This document shows positions 8,958-17,181 of a stretch of DNA of 64,000 nt, one piece after another. The notes beneath the pieces are model-generated. The model made no database searches. It was given only the letters and a program-made list of their open reading frames with translations, and was not told the DNA's origin. A program made the position numbers and the translations under genes. Positions within the stretch are counted from its first letter, which is position 1. The number at the start of each line of letters is the position of its first letter. Origin of the DNA: Synechococcales cyanobacterium C42_A2020_086 (GTDB taxonomy: Bacteria > Cyanobacteriota > Cyanobacteriia > Elainellales > Elainellaceae); contig JACYLU010000021.1 of the NCBI GenBank assembly GCA_015272325.1, positions 62,001 through 126,000 of the forward strand. Direction: 5' to 3'.

Positions 8958-9854
8958 ATGGCGATCTATGCGATAGTGAAAAGAACGAAGCAACTCCAAT
9001 TGAGATCGTTTTCTGCGACTATGCTGTCTCAGCCTGCTGCTGCCATCTGCACCCGCGTATGGAAAGGGTTGACGGTCGAGTATGGACGATTGGATGCTGT
9101 GGGCGAGTTTGACTTTGCTATGCCTAAACATGGCATGAGCGTTGCCTTTGCTCCCCATGAGCAGGTCACATGGTCAGTAGGGGGAGCAGCCCGGCAAACG
9201 ACTAGCCTCCCTGCCGGCAGCGTTTTTCTTTACGGCAACGAAGATTTTGTCTGGCATCACCGCACAAAACCGAGTGAATACGTGAATGTGCTGCTAGATC
9301 CGGCGCTAGTACAACAGCTGGCCAGCGAGCATGGTGTGTCTGTGTCCCCGTCCTTTGAGCAGCGCATTATTTTTCAAGATCCAACGATTCTGCATGTGGC
9401 GCAGCTCTTGAAAACCGAAGTGCTGAACGACGGCTTGGCAGGCGATCTCTATGTCGAATCGCTGCGCAACCTGCTGGTCGTTCATCTGCTGCGCCACTAC
9501 ACGCCAACGCTCCTGAAGCCAGTTGCACCTCCATTCCTCAGTGGTCTGAGGCTGCACCAACTCAAGGACTATATTGAGAATCACCTTGCCGAAGAGTTGA
9601 CGATCGAGGCGTTGGCTGCCCAGATCCCGATGAGTCCATTCCATTTCGCTCGCGCCTTCAAAGCCGCTGTTGGAGAACCGCCCCATCGCTACATCACCCA
9701 GCGCCGTTTAGAGCGGGCCAAGATTCTGCTGTCGGTGACTCAACTCTCGGTAGCCGAGGTTGCCTACCAAACTGGCTTCTCGAACCAAAGCCACTTTACG
9801 GCTCAGTTTCGCAAAACCACCGGCATGACGCCAAAGCAGTTTCGTGCTAGCTAA
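8958..9854 (+). CDS. AraC-family transcriptional regulator
   Basis: 298 residues from 8958, or 277 if translation begins at the ATG at 9021. The N-terminal 180 residues form an effector-binding region of the kind found in many AraC regulators. The last 100 carry the double helix-turn-helix: LTIEALAAQIPMSPFHFARA, then LSVAEVAYQTGFSNQSHFTA and the closing FRKTTGMTPKQFR. It lies 10 nt after the response regulator and may be co-transcribed. A paralogue with the same layout is at 57554. The ligand is unknown. Confidence 0.92.
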   Translation: MAIYAIVKRTKQLQLRSFSATMLSQPAAAICTRVWKGLTVEYGRLDAVGEFDFAMPKHGMSVAFAPHEQVTWSVGGAARQTTSLPAGSVFLYGNEDFVWHHRTKPSEYVNVLLDPALVQQLASEHGVSVSPSFEQRIIFQDPTILHVAQLLKTEVLNDGLAGDLYVESLRNLLVVHLLRHYTPTLLKPVAPPFLSGLRLHQLKDYIENHLAEELTIEALAAQIPMSPFHFARAFKAAVGEPPHRYITQRRLERAKILLSVTQLSVAEVAYQTGFSNQSHFTAQFRKTTGMTPKQFRAS

Positions 9855-9957
9855 CGAGCCCCCTCACTCGGTGATGGCTGCGTCCTGATCGGCTGCCTTT
9901 GCTTCGCGTGCAGATCTGCTAGAGTGAGCGATATGCAGCGATTTGGGGGATTGACCC

Positions 9958-10677
9958 ATGGTTAGATACTCGCCTCACCCACCCTCCAACACGACCCAAA
10001 ACATTCCTCCACTGGAAAGTGGCGATCGCTTGAGCCGCCCCGAATTTGAGCGACGCTATGCGGCTGCTTCTCAGATCAAAAAAGCTGAATTAATCGAAGG
10101 AATTGTATACGTGGCATCTCCTTTACGCTTTGTACACCATGCAGAACCTCATAGCCGTCTACATGGCTAGCTCTGGACCTATCAAATTGCAACACCAAGG
10201 CTGCGATTAGGGATTGAGCCAACCATTCGCCTTGATCTAGATAACGAACTCCAGCCCGATATTGTGCTGATCCTGGATGAAGCGGTGGGAGGGCAAGCTC
10301 GCTTGACGGAAGAGGGCTACTTAGAAGGCGTACCTGAACTAGTCGCGGAAATCGCTGGCAGCAGTGCTGCTATTGATATGGGAACTAAACGCCACGTCTG
10401 TCGCCGGAATGGTGTACCGGAGTATATTGTTTGGCAGTCTTACGAAAACCAGCTTGAATGGTTTGTGCTCACCGACGGTGAATATCAGGTCCTTCCTCCG
10501 GACGCAGATGGAATTATCCGCAGTCAAGTATTTCCAGGACTGTGGCTCGCGGTGGAGGCGCTGTTGAATAACCAGATGTCACGAGTGCTAGAGGTGCTGC
10601 AAGCGGGGTTGCAGGCAGAAGATCATGCGCTGTTCGTGAAGCAATTGCTGCAAAAGAACGAGGATAGCTGTGATTGA
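9958..10677 (+). pseudogene. Uma2-family gene interrupted by an in-frame amber codon
   Basis: Two open stretches in the same frame (9958-10170 and the rest to 10677) are separated by one TAG at 10168-10170. The join reads HSRLHG-stop-LWTYQIATP. Many Uma2 proteins have Trp at this position, so a TGG to TAG change is the simplest explanation. The second part keeps the PD-(D/E)xK nuclease-fold signature of the family (LQPDIVLILDE, VPELVAEIAG, Y after RRNGVPE). Intact length would be about 239 residues. The absence of other lesions suggests recent inactivation, a sequencing error, or readthrough. Confidence 0.85.
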
Positions 10678-10753
10678 CCGCATTCACTACCGGAAACGCT
10701 CAGTGAATGGAGGAAAGCCAGCTCTGTCTCCAACAAAAGCCGTGAACCGTACG

Positions 10754-11323
10754 TCAGAACGGACGCGTACCCTCTTCCCACGTCCAGGTCATTTTCATGC
10801 GGTTAACCTGCCAGCGATTCCCGTTTCTGACCAAATCATGTTCGTAATAACCACTCAGCACCCAGATGCCTTTGCTGGTATCGAGGTAGGTATGATGAGC
10901 CTGAAAGTTCGACAGGCAGGTGGCGGTCGTTCCACTAATCGTCACTACATGGCTACCCACCAAGTGCTGGGTTGCGTTGAAGGTCTCCGCAAAAAACGTT
11001 GCCCACTGCTCTATCTGCTGATCGGCGGTGATTGAGACCGGTTTCCCGCCGATTAATGAGGTATAGTCAAACTCAACGGTGTCAGTAAAGCTTTGGCGAC
11101 AGCGCTGCCAATCTCGAAGATCGGCGAAGATAGCAATGCCGTTGACCGTATTGATCACTGATATGTAATCAGCGAATGAAAGATTTTGTTCTACCGCTAA
11201 ACGATTTTGTGAATGGTGTTGAACATCGGCTCGCGACGACTTAGCTATCATGGCAGTCGACCATCCACCTACTCCAGCACTGCCCAGAGTAACCATCCTT
11301 CTGCGAGTGATCGCGGTCTTCAT
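10754..11323 (-). CDS. SnoaL/NTF2-like exported protein 1
   Basis: 189 residues. GAGGAG lies close before the ATG. The N-terminus has a twin-arginine-like motif (TRRRMVTLGSAGVGG) and a hydrophobic stretch, so Tat export is plausible. Residues about 50-185 have the NTF2-like/SnoaL_4 pattern: an N-terminal helix with ADLRDWQRC, FDYTS, a middle QHLVGSHVV segment and a C-terminal strand pair ending RWQVNRMKMTWTWEEG. Such folds act as small hydrolases, isomerases, hydroxylase subunits or binding proteins. No single activity can be assigned. It is the last gene of a leftward cluster with a second NTF2-like protein, an aldo/keto reductase and an MFS transporter. Confidence 0.8.
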   Translation of the reverse strand: MKTAITRRRMVTLGSAGVGGWSTAMIAKSSRADVQHHSQNRLAVEQNLSFADYISVINTVNGIAIFADLRDWQRCRQSFTDTVEFDYTSLIGGKPVSITADQQIEQWATFFAETFNATQHLVGSHVVTISGTTATCLSNFQAHHTYLDTSKGIWVLSGYYEHDLVRNGNRWQVNRMKMTWTWEEGTRPF

Positions 11324-11391
11324 CCTGTACTCCTCGTGTATTCCTCAAATGTACGGTGATAGGTCAGCGCTGCAAAAACTGCATCTGAAGA

Positions 11392-11952
11392 TTACGCCAA
11401 TCGCTCAGGAATTGGTTTGAGCTGATAAACCTGCCAGAAGAAAGCGTCAGCCGCGTGCTGATCGCTGGGAAAATTGACGACTTCTTTAATCCGCCCATTC
11501 TCGAAGCGAAACATCAGCGCCCAAAGCTGATCGATGTTGTCCTGCCCCTCCAGATTGCTGTAGCCGCGATGCACGTCCACCACATAGTCGTCATTGTCGC
11601 CGATGTAGAGCACTTCCGAGCGAAACTGGGATCGTCCCAAAGCCTGTAGAAAAGCCACAACTTCGTCTACTCCCTGCTTCGGTCCTGCCAAGGGATGATG
11701 TCCGGGAATCCGCCAGACAATATCCGGAGCGGCAATCTCTCGCACAATCTCCATCTCGCCGCGATTGTAGGCGTCAAAGAAGCGCTGAATCGTGGCAATA
11801 GTGGGATGAACGGGGGCAACCGAGTTAGGAGCATTGCCCTGGGCAATCGCCGCTTCGGGCGGACCTGCCTGAGCAGACTTGGCCAACACCGTCGCCAGCA
11901 ACCCGGCAAACCCAGCACCGCCCACCACAACCTGTCGCCGCAATATCGTCAT
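11392..11952 (-). CDS. SnoaL/NTF2-like exported protein 2
   Basis: 186 residues. AGGAG precedes the ATG. The N-terminus MTILRRQVVVGGAGFAG has paired Arg and a hydrophobic core ending AQA, again compatible with Tat or Sec export. The mature part is a typical SnoaL-like ketosteroid-isomerase fold: IQRFFDAYNRGEMEIVREI, APDIVWRIPGHHPLAG, GVDEVVAFLQALG, MFRFENGRIKEVVNF. The pairing of two related exported NTF2-like proteins with an oxidoreductase suggests they act on one substrate class. The substrate is unknown. Confidence 0.85.
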   Translation of the reverse strand: MTILRRQVVVGGAGFAGLLATVLAKSAQAGPPEAAIAQGNAPNSVAPVHPTIATIQRFFDAYNRGEMEIVREIAAPDIVWRIPGHHPLAGPKQGVDEVVAFLQALGRSQFRSEVLYIGDNDDYVVDVHRGYSNLEGQDNIDQLWALMFRFENGRIKEVVNFPSDQHAADAFFWQVYQLKPIPERLA

Positions 11953-12006
11953 CGCACGGTTCTCCTGTTATTCTTGAGTATCAATCTTCAGCCCAAAACG
12001 CTGCTG

Positions 12007-13119
12007 CTACGCCACACCTGTTCCACCGGATTGAATCAACACCTCGGGATAGTAGCCCGCTGGCTTCAGCCCGACGGTGGTGCCACCATGGATCATGCCT
12101 TGAATTTCGGCGTCAAAGAAACTGTAGGGAAACTGAGATTCCGGGCGGCTGACCGTTTCTAACCGCTGCCGCAGTTCCGCAGGCATTTCAAACTCCAGTG
12201 CCTTCAGGTTGTCTTCGAGCTGTGATAGCTTCGTCGCGCCCACAATCACCGAGCTAACTCCGGGACGATTCGCGACCCAGTTCACAGCGACTTGCGCCAT
12301 GCTGCGACCGAGTTCCTGAGCCACCTGCTCCAGTTCTGCCACAATTCTCCAATTGCGTTCGCCAAACTTTTGAAACGCTGGATTCTGAATGCCCTTCACG
12401 GTTTCCAGCCGTCCTTCGCCGGTGACACCCCCCTCACTCGGGCGATACTTACCGCTCAGCAGACCGCTCGCTAGGGGACTCCAGACCATGATACCCATGC
12501 CCAACTCCGTGCCCAGCGACACAAACTCGCGTTCGATATTGCGCTCCACGAGGGAATATTCGAGCTGCAACGTTGAGAGCGGTTCGTAGCCGCGCCATTC
12601 GGCTAGGGTTTGTGCTCGCGCTGCATACCAGGCCGGCGTATCGCTCAAGCCAATGTGGCGCACCTTACCCGATCGCACCAAATCATCCAGCGTTCGCATC
12701 ACTTCTTCGGCGGGTGTGATTCGGTCCCAGGTATGCAGAATATAAAGGTCAATGTAGTCCGTTCCTAGCCGTTGCAGAGAGCCTTCTACAGCTCGCAGAA
12801 TGTTCTTGCGCCCATTACCGCCTGCGTTGGGATTGCCGGGTTCTGCATTGTAGGAAAACTTGGTAGCGATAATCATGCGGTCGCGCAGATTGCGTTCAGC
12901 AATAAATTTCCCCACCCAGGTTTCGCTGGTTCCTCCGGTGTACAGATCAGCCGTATCGATAAAATTACCGCCCGCATCTACATAGGTATTAAATAACTGC
13001 TGCGCCGTGCTTTCATCGCTGCCCCAGCCCCATTCGGTGCCGAAGGTCATGGTGCCGAGGGCCAGGCGACTGACGCGCAGCCCAGAGCGTCCGAGGGTGT
13101 AATAGGTATTGAGTGTCAT
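12007..13119 (-). CDS. Aldo/keto reductase
   Basis: 370 residues from the ATG at 13117-13119 (CAGGAGT 9 nt upstream). It is a NAD(P)H-dependent carbonyl/aldehyde reductase of the TIM-barrel AKR superfamily. The catalytic tetrad is visible: Asp and Tyr in FIDTADLYTGG, Lys in IIATKFSY, His in LYILHTWD. The C-terminal cofactor segment is SSVIVGATKLSQLEDNL. The length exceeds the usual 320-350 because of a C-terminal tail. Its start codon overlaps the stop of a small signal-peptide ORF (ATGA at 13116-13119), so translation may be coupled. It lies in a leftward cluster with MFS and NTF2-like genes. Confidence 0.93.
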   Translation of the reverse strand: MTLNTYYTLGRSGLRVSRLALGTMTFGTEWGWGSDESTAQQLFNTYVDAGGNFIDTADLYTGGTSETWVGKFIAERNLRDRMIIATKFSYNAEPGNPNAGGNGRKNILRAVEGSLQRLGTDYIDLYILHTWDRITPAEEVMRTLDDLVRSGKVRHIGLSDTPAWYAARAQTLAEWRGYEPLSTLQLEYSLVERNIEREFVSLGTELGMGIMVWSPLASGLLSGKYRPSEGGVTGEGRLETVKGIQNPAFQKFGERNWRIVAELEQVAQELGRSMAQVAVNWVANRPGVSSVIVGATKLSQLEDNLKALEFEMPAELRQRLETVSRPESQFPYSFFDAEIQGMIHGGTTVGLKPAGYYPEVLIQSGGTGVA

Positions 13120-13271
13120 GAAAGCGACTCCTGTAGACAATTACAGCGAAGACCGGAGGTGATTGACCACCAAGGTAACTCGACAGAGCCGAACCCCAGA
13201 ATCGCTTGAGCCAGCGGAGCAGCACTGCCAAACACGACAAGAGCCAGAGCCAACAGGCTAGAACGATGCAT
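13116..13271 (-). CDS. Small signal-peptide ORF coupled to the aldo/keto reductase
   Basis: 51 codons. AGGAGA lies about 8 nt before the ATG at 13269-13271. The product starts as a clean signal peptide (MHRSSLLALALVVFGSAA, then PLAQA) and continues for only about 28 residues, with a Cys-x-Cys near the end. Its TGA overlaps the reductase ATG by the ATGA arrangement. It may be a small exported peptide, a leader that couples translation, or the remnant of an exported protein fused onto the reductase upstream region. No family is recognised. Confidence 0.5.
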   Translation of the reverse strand: MHRSSLLALALVVFGSAAPLAQAILGFGSVELPWWSITSGLRCNCLQESLS

Positions 13272-13460
13272 ACTGAAATCTCCTGAATCAGCCTTCGCTG
13301 CTTTTAATGTAGGAAATTCACCTATCGCCGCGCTATTGCATTCTTGCGGAGCTTTGTCGAAACCTTGCGGAAGCAAAAGAAGCAAAGAAGATATTCAATA
13401 TAGGAAGCGCATAGGAATCGTAAATACAGCGTAAAACGGGGATGTGTAACGAGAGTATAT

Positions 13461-15131
13461 TCAGTTTTGACGTTCGGCGCGAGACGCATATTTGGGAAGC
13501 CGAGTAGACAATAGGAGACACACGACTACGATTAGCAGTGCCGTGATCAGTGAAGCCCGCATTCCAGTCATAGCCGCTTCTAGCGCAATTGGACGAACAA
13601 GGGGAGCCATTTCGGGTGGCAGGTTGCGCAGGATTACCTCTCCGACTTCTCGCTTTGAAAGCGTCTGAATCATTTCTTGCAGATCGGCAATCAGCTGGCT
13701 GCGCCGGGCCAAAGAGATAGTAGCACCGAGCTGGGTCAAGATCCCGTCTACAATGCCTCGGGAGGCATAATAGACCAGCAGCGTCCCCAAAATGGCTCGA
13801 CCTAGGGAACTTCCCAAATTCTGCACCGGATTGTAGATGCCCGTTCCCTCCGGCTTCTCATGCTTGGCGACGTCTGTATAGGTGAGGCGGCTGATATAGG
13901 CCATAAATAAACCCGAGCCGACACCCATCAGCATTAGCCCTGGCATGAGTTCCCATGACCTTACCTGCCGATGAATGCTGTGATACAACAGTCCGATTCC
14001 TACAGCCAGGAGCATCAACCCGCTGTGGACAATATATTTGGGTGGGATGCGATCACCCAACGCCAAATATTTCAGCACCATCACAATCACCAGGATCATC
14101 GTGATGTTGTAGGGAATCACTGTCAGCGCCGTCTGAAACGGATTCAGCGACATTGCCACCGGCACGAACTGAAACAAATTGAATTGCAGCCCGCTGGTAA
14201 TTACCGTATGCAGCATGGCGGTCAACATCCCCAGCACAAAGCCGCGATTCCGCAGCAGCCCCACCCGCAACAACGAAGCCTGTCGCCGGTTGGCTTGCCG
14301 TCGCTGCCAAAACACAAAGAACCCCAGCAAAATCACGCCTACGGCAATCAGAGTCGGCACAATAGAGATGGCGAAAGGAGGCAGGACCACACCCGCAATT
14401 ACAAATAGACGCCTCGGCTCCCACCAACCAAACTCTCCCGACAAACTGATGCCGACCAAGATTGATCCTAGCCCCAAAAAGGAGAGCAGCCCACCGATCC
14501 AATCAATCGGCAACTCCCGGCGGAGCATCAGCTTGGGAATCGCTCGCCGCAGCATGCCAATTATAATCAGCACCACAAGGGACGGCGCAAACGCCCAGCG
14601 CCAGCTTAGTTGAGACGCAATAAAGCCTCCGAGCAGTGCCCCCGACAAACCGCCCAGCGCTGAAGCAATGATCAGCACCACCGTTGCCTGCTCTTGAGCC
14701 TTGCCTTCGTAGGACAGATCCACCACCGACCACGGCGTACTGATCAAGGGCGTTGCTGCCAAACCCGTCCAGAAGGAAAAGCTGACTGCCAGTGCTCCGA
14801 CGGAGGGGCTAAGACTGGTGAAGCCAATGCCAATGCCATAGAGCATTAAGCCCGTCAAAAAGACAGGAGTGCGACCAAAGTAGCGGCACAGGTTTTCGGT
14901 GGTGGGAGCAAAGGCAGCCGTCGTCAGTGAGAACAGCACTAGGATGCTTTGAATATAGCCCACGCTGGCATCAAACTCAGCGACAATCGCAGGCATAATC
15001 GCAGGCATAACACTGATGTTGTAGGCAATCATCAGCAGCGTTAAGCTGATGGCCCAAAAGCCTTTGCGCTCCAACGGTACCGTTGGCGATCGCTCTACTG
15101 GTGGCTGTCTAGACTCATTCATGCTGGCCAT
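13461..15131 (-). CDS. MFS transporter, DHA2-like (14-helix)
   Basis: 556 residues with about 14 hydrophobic segments, the size and pattern of the DHA2 drug/H+ antiporter subfamily. Features include a cytoplasmic N-terminus of about 30 residues, an acidic residue after MPAIVAEF, a conserved RYFGRTPVFLTGLMLY loop between helices 2 and 3, and a late GTGIYNPVQNLGSSLGRAIL helix. It is an inner-membrane exporter, probably proton-driven; the substrate is unknown. It leads the leftward cluster with the small ORF, reductase and two NTF2-like proteins. The start could also be the Met at 15122. TAGGTAAG is the only Shine-Dalgarno candidate. Confidence 0.9.
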   Translation of the reverse strand: MASMNESRQPPVERSPTVPLERKGFWAISLTLLMIAYNISVMPAIMPAIVAEFDASVGYIQSILVLFSLTTAAFAPTTENLCRYFGRTPVFLTGLMLYGIGIGFTSLSPSVGALAVSFSFWTGLAATPLISTPWSVVDLSYEGKAQEQATVVLIIASALGGLSGALLGGFIASQLSWRWAFAPSLVVLIIIGMLRRAIPKLMLRRELPIDWIGGLLSFLGLGSILVGISLSGEFGWWEPRRLFVIAGVVLPPFAISIVPTLIAVGVILLGFFVFWQRRQANRRQASLLRVGLLRNRGFVLGMLTAMLHTVITSGLQFNLFQFVPVAMSLNPFQTALTVIPYNITMILVIVMVLKYLALGDRIPPKYIVHSGLMLLAVGIGLLYHSIHRQVRSWELMPGLMLMGVGSGLFMAYISRLTYTDVAKHEKPEGTGIYNPVQNLGSSLGRAILGTLLVYYASRGIVDGILTQLGATISLARRSQLIADLQEMIQTLSKREVGEVILRNLPPEMAPLVRPIALEAAMTGMRASLITALLIVVVCLLLSTRLPKYASRAERQN

Positions 15132-15471
15132 ACTGCTTACCTAGCCAAAGTCAAGGCGCTATTCTGAATCAACTACAGCCATATAGGCTCCGACGCTTCA
15201 GATTTGCCACCGTTTTGCCGCCGTTTTACCACCGTTGAGGCGACGCACCAGCGTGTAGAGAATGCTGGACCTGGAGTCATACTGGGGATAGCGGCCGTCA
15301 AAAAACAAAAAAGGGCAACGGTAGCCGGATCAGGCATGGCAAGTTCCACTGGTGTTATCTCTTCTGTCGTTGTCTTCTGTCATTATCTATCGATATCTTC
15401 AAACCAAAGACAGCGGCAACATCTTGTTTTAGAGCCAAACATTTGCAGCCAGACAATGATGTTATTCTGCG
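15132..15471. other. Intergenic region without a recognised gene
   Basis: It lies between the MFS start and the stop of the leftward transglutaminase gene. A 106-codon plus-strand frame (15204-15524) has low-complexity start sequence, no family resemblance and overlaps the transglutaminase 3' end, so I do not call it. It probably contains the MFS promoter. Confidence 0.4.
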
Positions 15472-16377
15472 TTATTCTGCGGCAAATTCTGGCAGGCTAC
15501 CTAATTTGCGAATCGCGACATTGACCTCCATGCCCAGATAGTCTTGGGCCTCTCCATACCAGGAGCCGGATAGCGGCAGCACCTGCCCCGGATGACGAGC
15601 CACCGCGACGCGAATCAGGTCGAAGCCGGCCGTGATACGATTGGTCGGATCATAGGTACGCCAGCCCGCCCCCGGCAGATAGACCTGCAACCAAGCGTGG
15701 GTGGCGCCGGATCCCATCATGCCCACTTCGCCGCCGTCCAGTGCCGCATCGTAGAGGTAGCCACTCACAAAGCGACAGGCAAAGCCGAGTCGCCGCAACG
15801 CCTCGATCATCAGCCAGGCATAGTCTCGGCAGGTGCCCGACCGCAGCCGCAGGGTTTCCTCCGGCGATTGGGTGCCTTCCGCCTCACGAGCTTGGTACGA
15901 CAGGGTGGTTCTCAGTTCATCCATCATGCGTTGCAGGACATCGAGGGTGTCGTCTTGGTCGCCAGCGACGAAGTGTTTGGCCCAGGCGGCAATGCTGCCA
16001 TCGGGGTCTTCAGCATGGGGACGCATAAACATTGCCAGATCAATCCACTCATCTGGCGTATACTGCACCGGCACTGCTTTGGCCCGGGCTTCCAGGGGGA
16101 AGTTCGTGATCGTGGGAATACCGAAGTGCTCGCCGCGCATCCGGTAGGTCACGGTCAGCTCAGGAGCAGGCTCAGCAAATTCAATCAGGGCAACATTATT
16201 GGAGAGGGTGTCCATTGTCCAGCGCACCTGAGCGGGAATATTGGTTTCCAGCGCGTAGCTCAAGATCCGCCCTCCGTATCCCACGCTGGGCAAGAAGATA
16301 GCGCGATGCTCCCCAAACCGCACCGGCTGGCGGTAGCGATAGGTAGTGGTATGGTCTAGATCGTAAATGACACTCAT
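15472..16377 (-). CDS. Transglutaminase-like cysteine protease family protein
   Basis: 301 residues. GAGGAGG sits before the ATG. The N-terminal 80 residues are the bacterial transglutaminase N-domain (YDLDHTTTYRYRQPVRFGEH). The core holds the Cys-His-Asp triad: RSGTCRDYAWLMIEALRRLG, then THAWLQVYLPGAGW and TYDPTN. It is probably a cytoplasmic thiol protease or amide-bond-modifying enzyme; it lacks a signal peptide. Such genes often sit beside circularly permuted ATP-grasp/alpha-E genes, which are absent here. Upstream on the same strand are an unknown membrane protein and mgtE. Confidence 0.9.
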   Translation of the reverse strand: MSVIYDLDHTTTYRYRQPVRFGEHRAIFLPSVGYGGRILSYALETNIPAQVRWTMDTLSNNVALIEFAEPAPELTVTYRMRGEHFGIPTITNFPLEARAKAVPVQYTPDEWIDLAMFMRPHAEDPDGSIAAWAKHFVAGDQDDTLDVLQRMMDELRTTLSYQAREAEGTQSPEETLRLRSGTCRDYAWLMIEALRRLGFACRFVSGYLYDAALDGGEVGMMGSGATHAWLQVYLPGAGWRTYDPTNRITAGFDLIRVAVARHPGQVLPLSGSWYGEAQDYLGMEVNVAIRKLGSLPEFAAE

Positions 16378-16501
16378 CGGTTTGCCTCCTCAGCGTTACT
16401 ACCCGCCACGACTCGCATCCAGGGCCGTGATTCACCAGAAATTTGCTCCTGCCGTGTCTGCTTGTGTAGCTGAATCGCCAGAGGTACAACCTGCACTCAG
16501 G

Positions 16502-17113
16502 CTATTCTGTTTCCCGGAAAAACACCGGAGCATTCAGCAGGCGCTTGTAGGTGCGGTATTGATAGAGGAGATCGCGATCGGTGAAAAAGAACAGCGATAC
16601 AGCCTCCCAGAGAAACACCCATCCCCCAATAAATAAACCTTCTGCCAAGAGCGAGATCGCTAAGGCTGCACCTGCATTGGGAAACATAGCCTCAAGCCAG
16701 GCTTGATCCGGAAACACCGTGCCGATCCAGAGAAACAGAAAGCCCAGAAGCAAACAGCGAAGGGTTTGCCCGTTGGTTTTCTGCAGCTTTTTGCGCAGCA
16801 AATACATTTTGAAGATAAAGCTGTTCTTCAAGCCATCTCGAACTTCGTTTTCCATCGCTTCGTTGCGAGTGCCCTTAGGCAATGTGAAGTATAATTCGAT
16901 GCCATGCCGCCAGGGAATTTCCTCAGAGCTGCTGTTGAGATAGAGATCCAAGTCGGGGTCGAGCGAGCGGCGTTTAAAGGGGGCAGGGTCCCACTCATCA
17001 AAAATATCGGTGTATTGATCCAGCGCCACCTCGATCATGTAGCGGTTTGTAACCGGATCAATCGCATAGATTTGCTCGAATACCCCGTCTCGGTTGCGTA
17101 TAGCGTCTAACAT
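16502..17113 (-). CDS. Membrane protein of unknown function
   Basis: 203 residues. Residues 1-110 are soluble and acidic (residues 27-40 ending FDEWDPAPF, with many Asp/Glu). Residues about 120-140 (LLLGFLFLWIGTVFP) and 150-175 (ISLLAEGLFIGGWVFLWEA) are two transmembrane helices, and a basic/aromatic tail follows. I do not recognise the family. It lies 68 nt downstream of mgtE and 124 nt upstream of the transglutaminase gene on the same strand, so co-transcription with mgtE is possible. Confidence 0.7.
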   Translation of the reverse strand: MLDAIRNRDGVFEQIYAIDPVTNRYMIEVALDQYTDIFDEWDPAPFKRRSLDPDLDLYLNSSSEEIPWRHGIELYFTLPKGTRNEAMENEVRDGLKNSFIFKMYLLRKKLQKTNGQTLRCLLLGFLFLWIGTVFPDQAWLEAMFPNAGAALAISLLAEGLFIGGWVFLWEAVSLFFFTDRDLLYQYRTYKRLLNAPVFFRETE

Positions 17114-17181
17114 CCGTCTAACATCAATGAACTCGCTTCTCGTGGGACCTCATCTCTTGAGTGCCACCTTGGGAACCCTAG

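Noticed and set aside
15204-15524. 106-codon plus-strand frame
   Set aside because: Overlaps the end of the transglutaminase gene, poor ribosome site, composition unlike neighbouring proteins.
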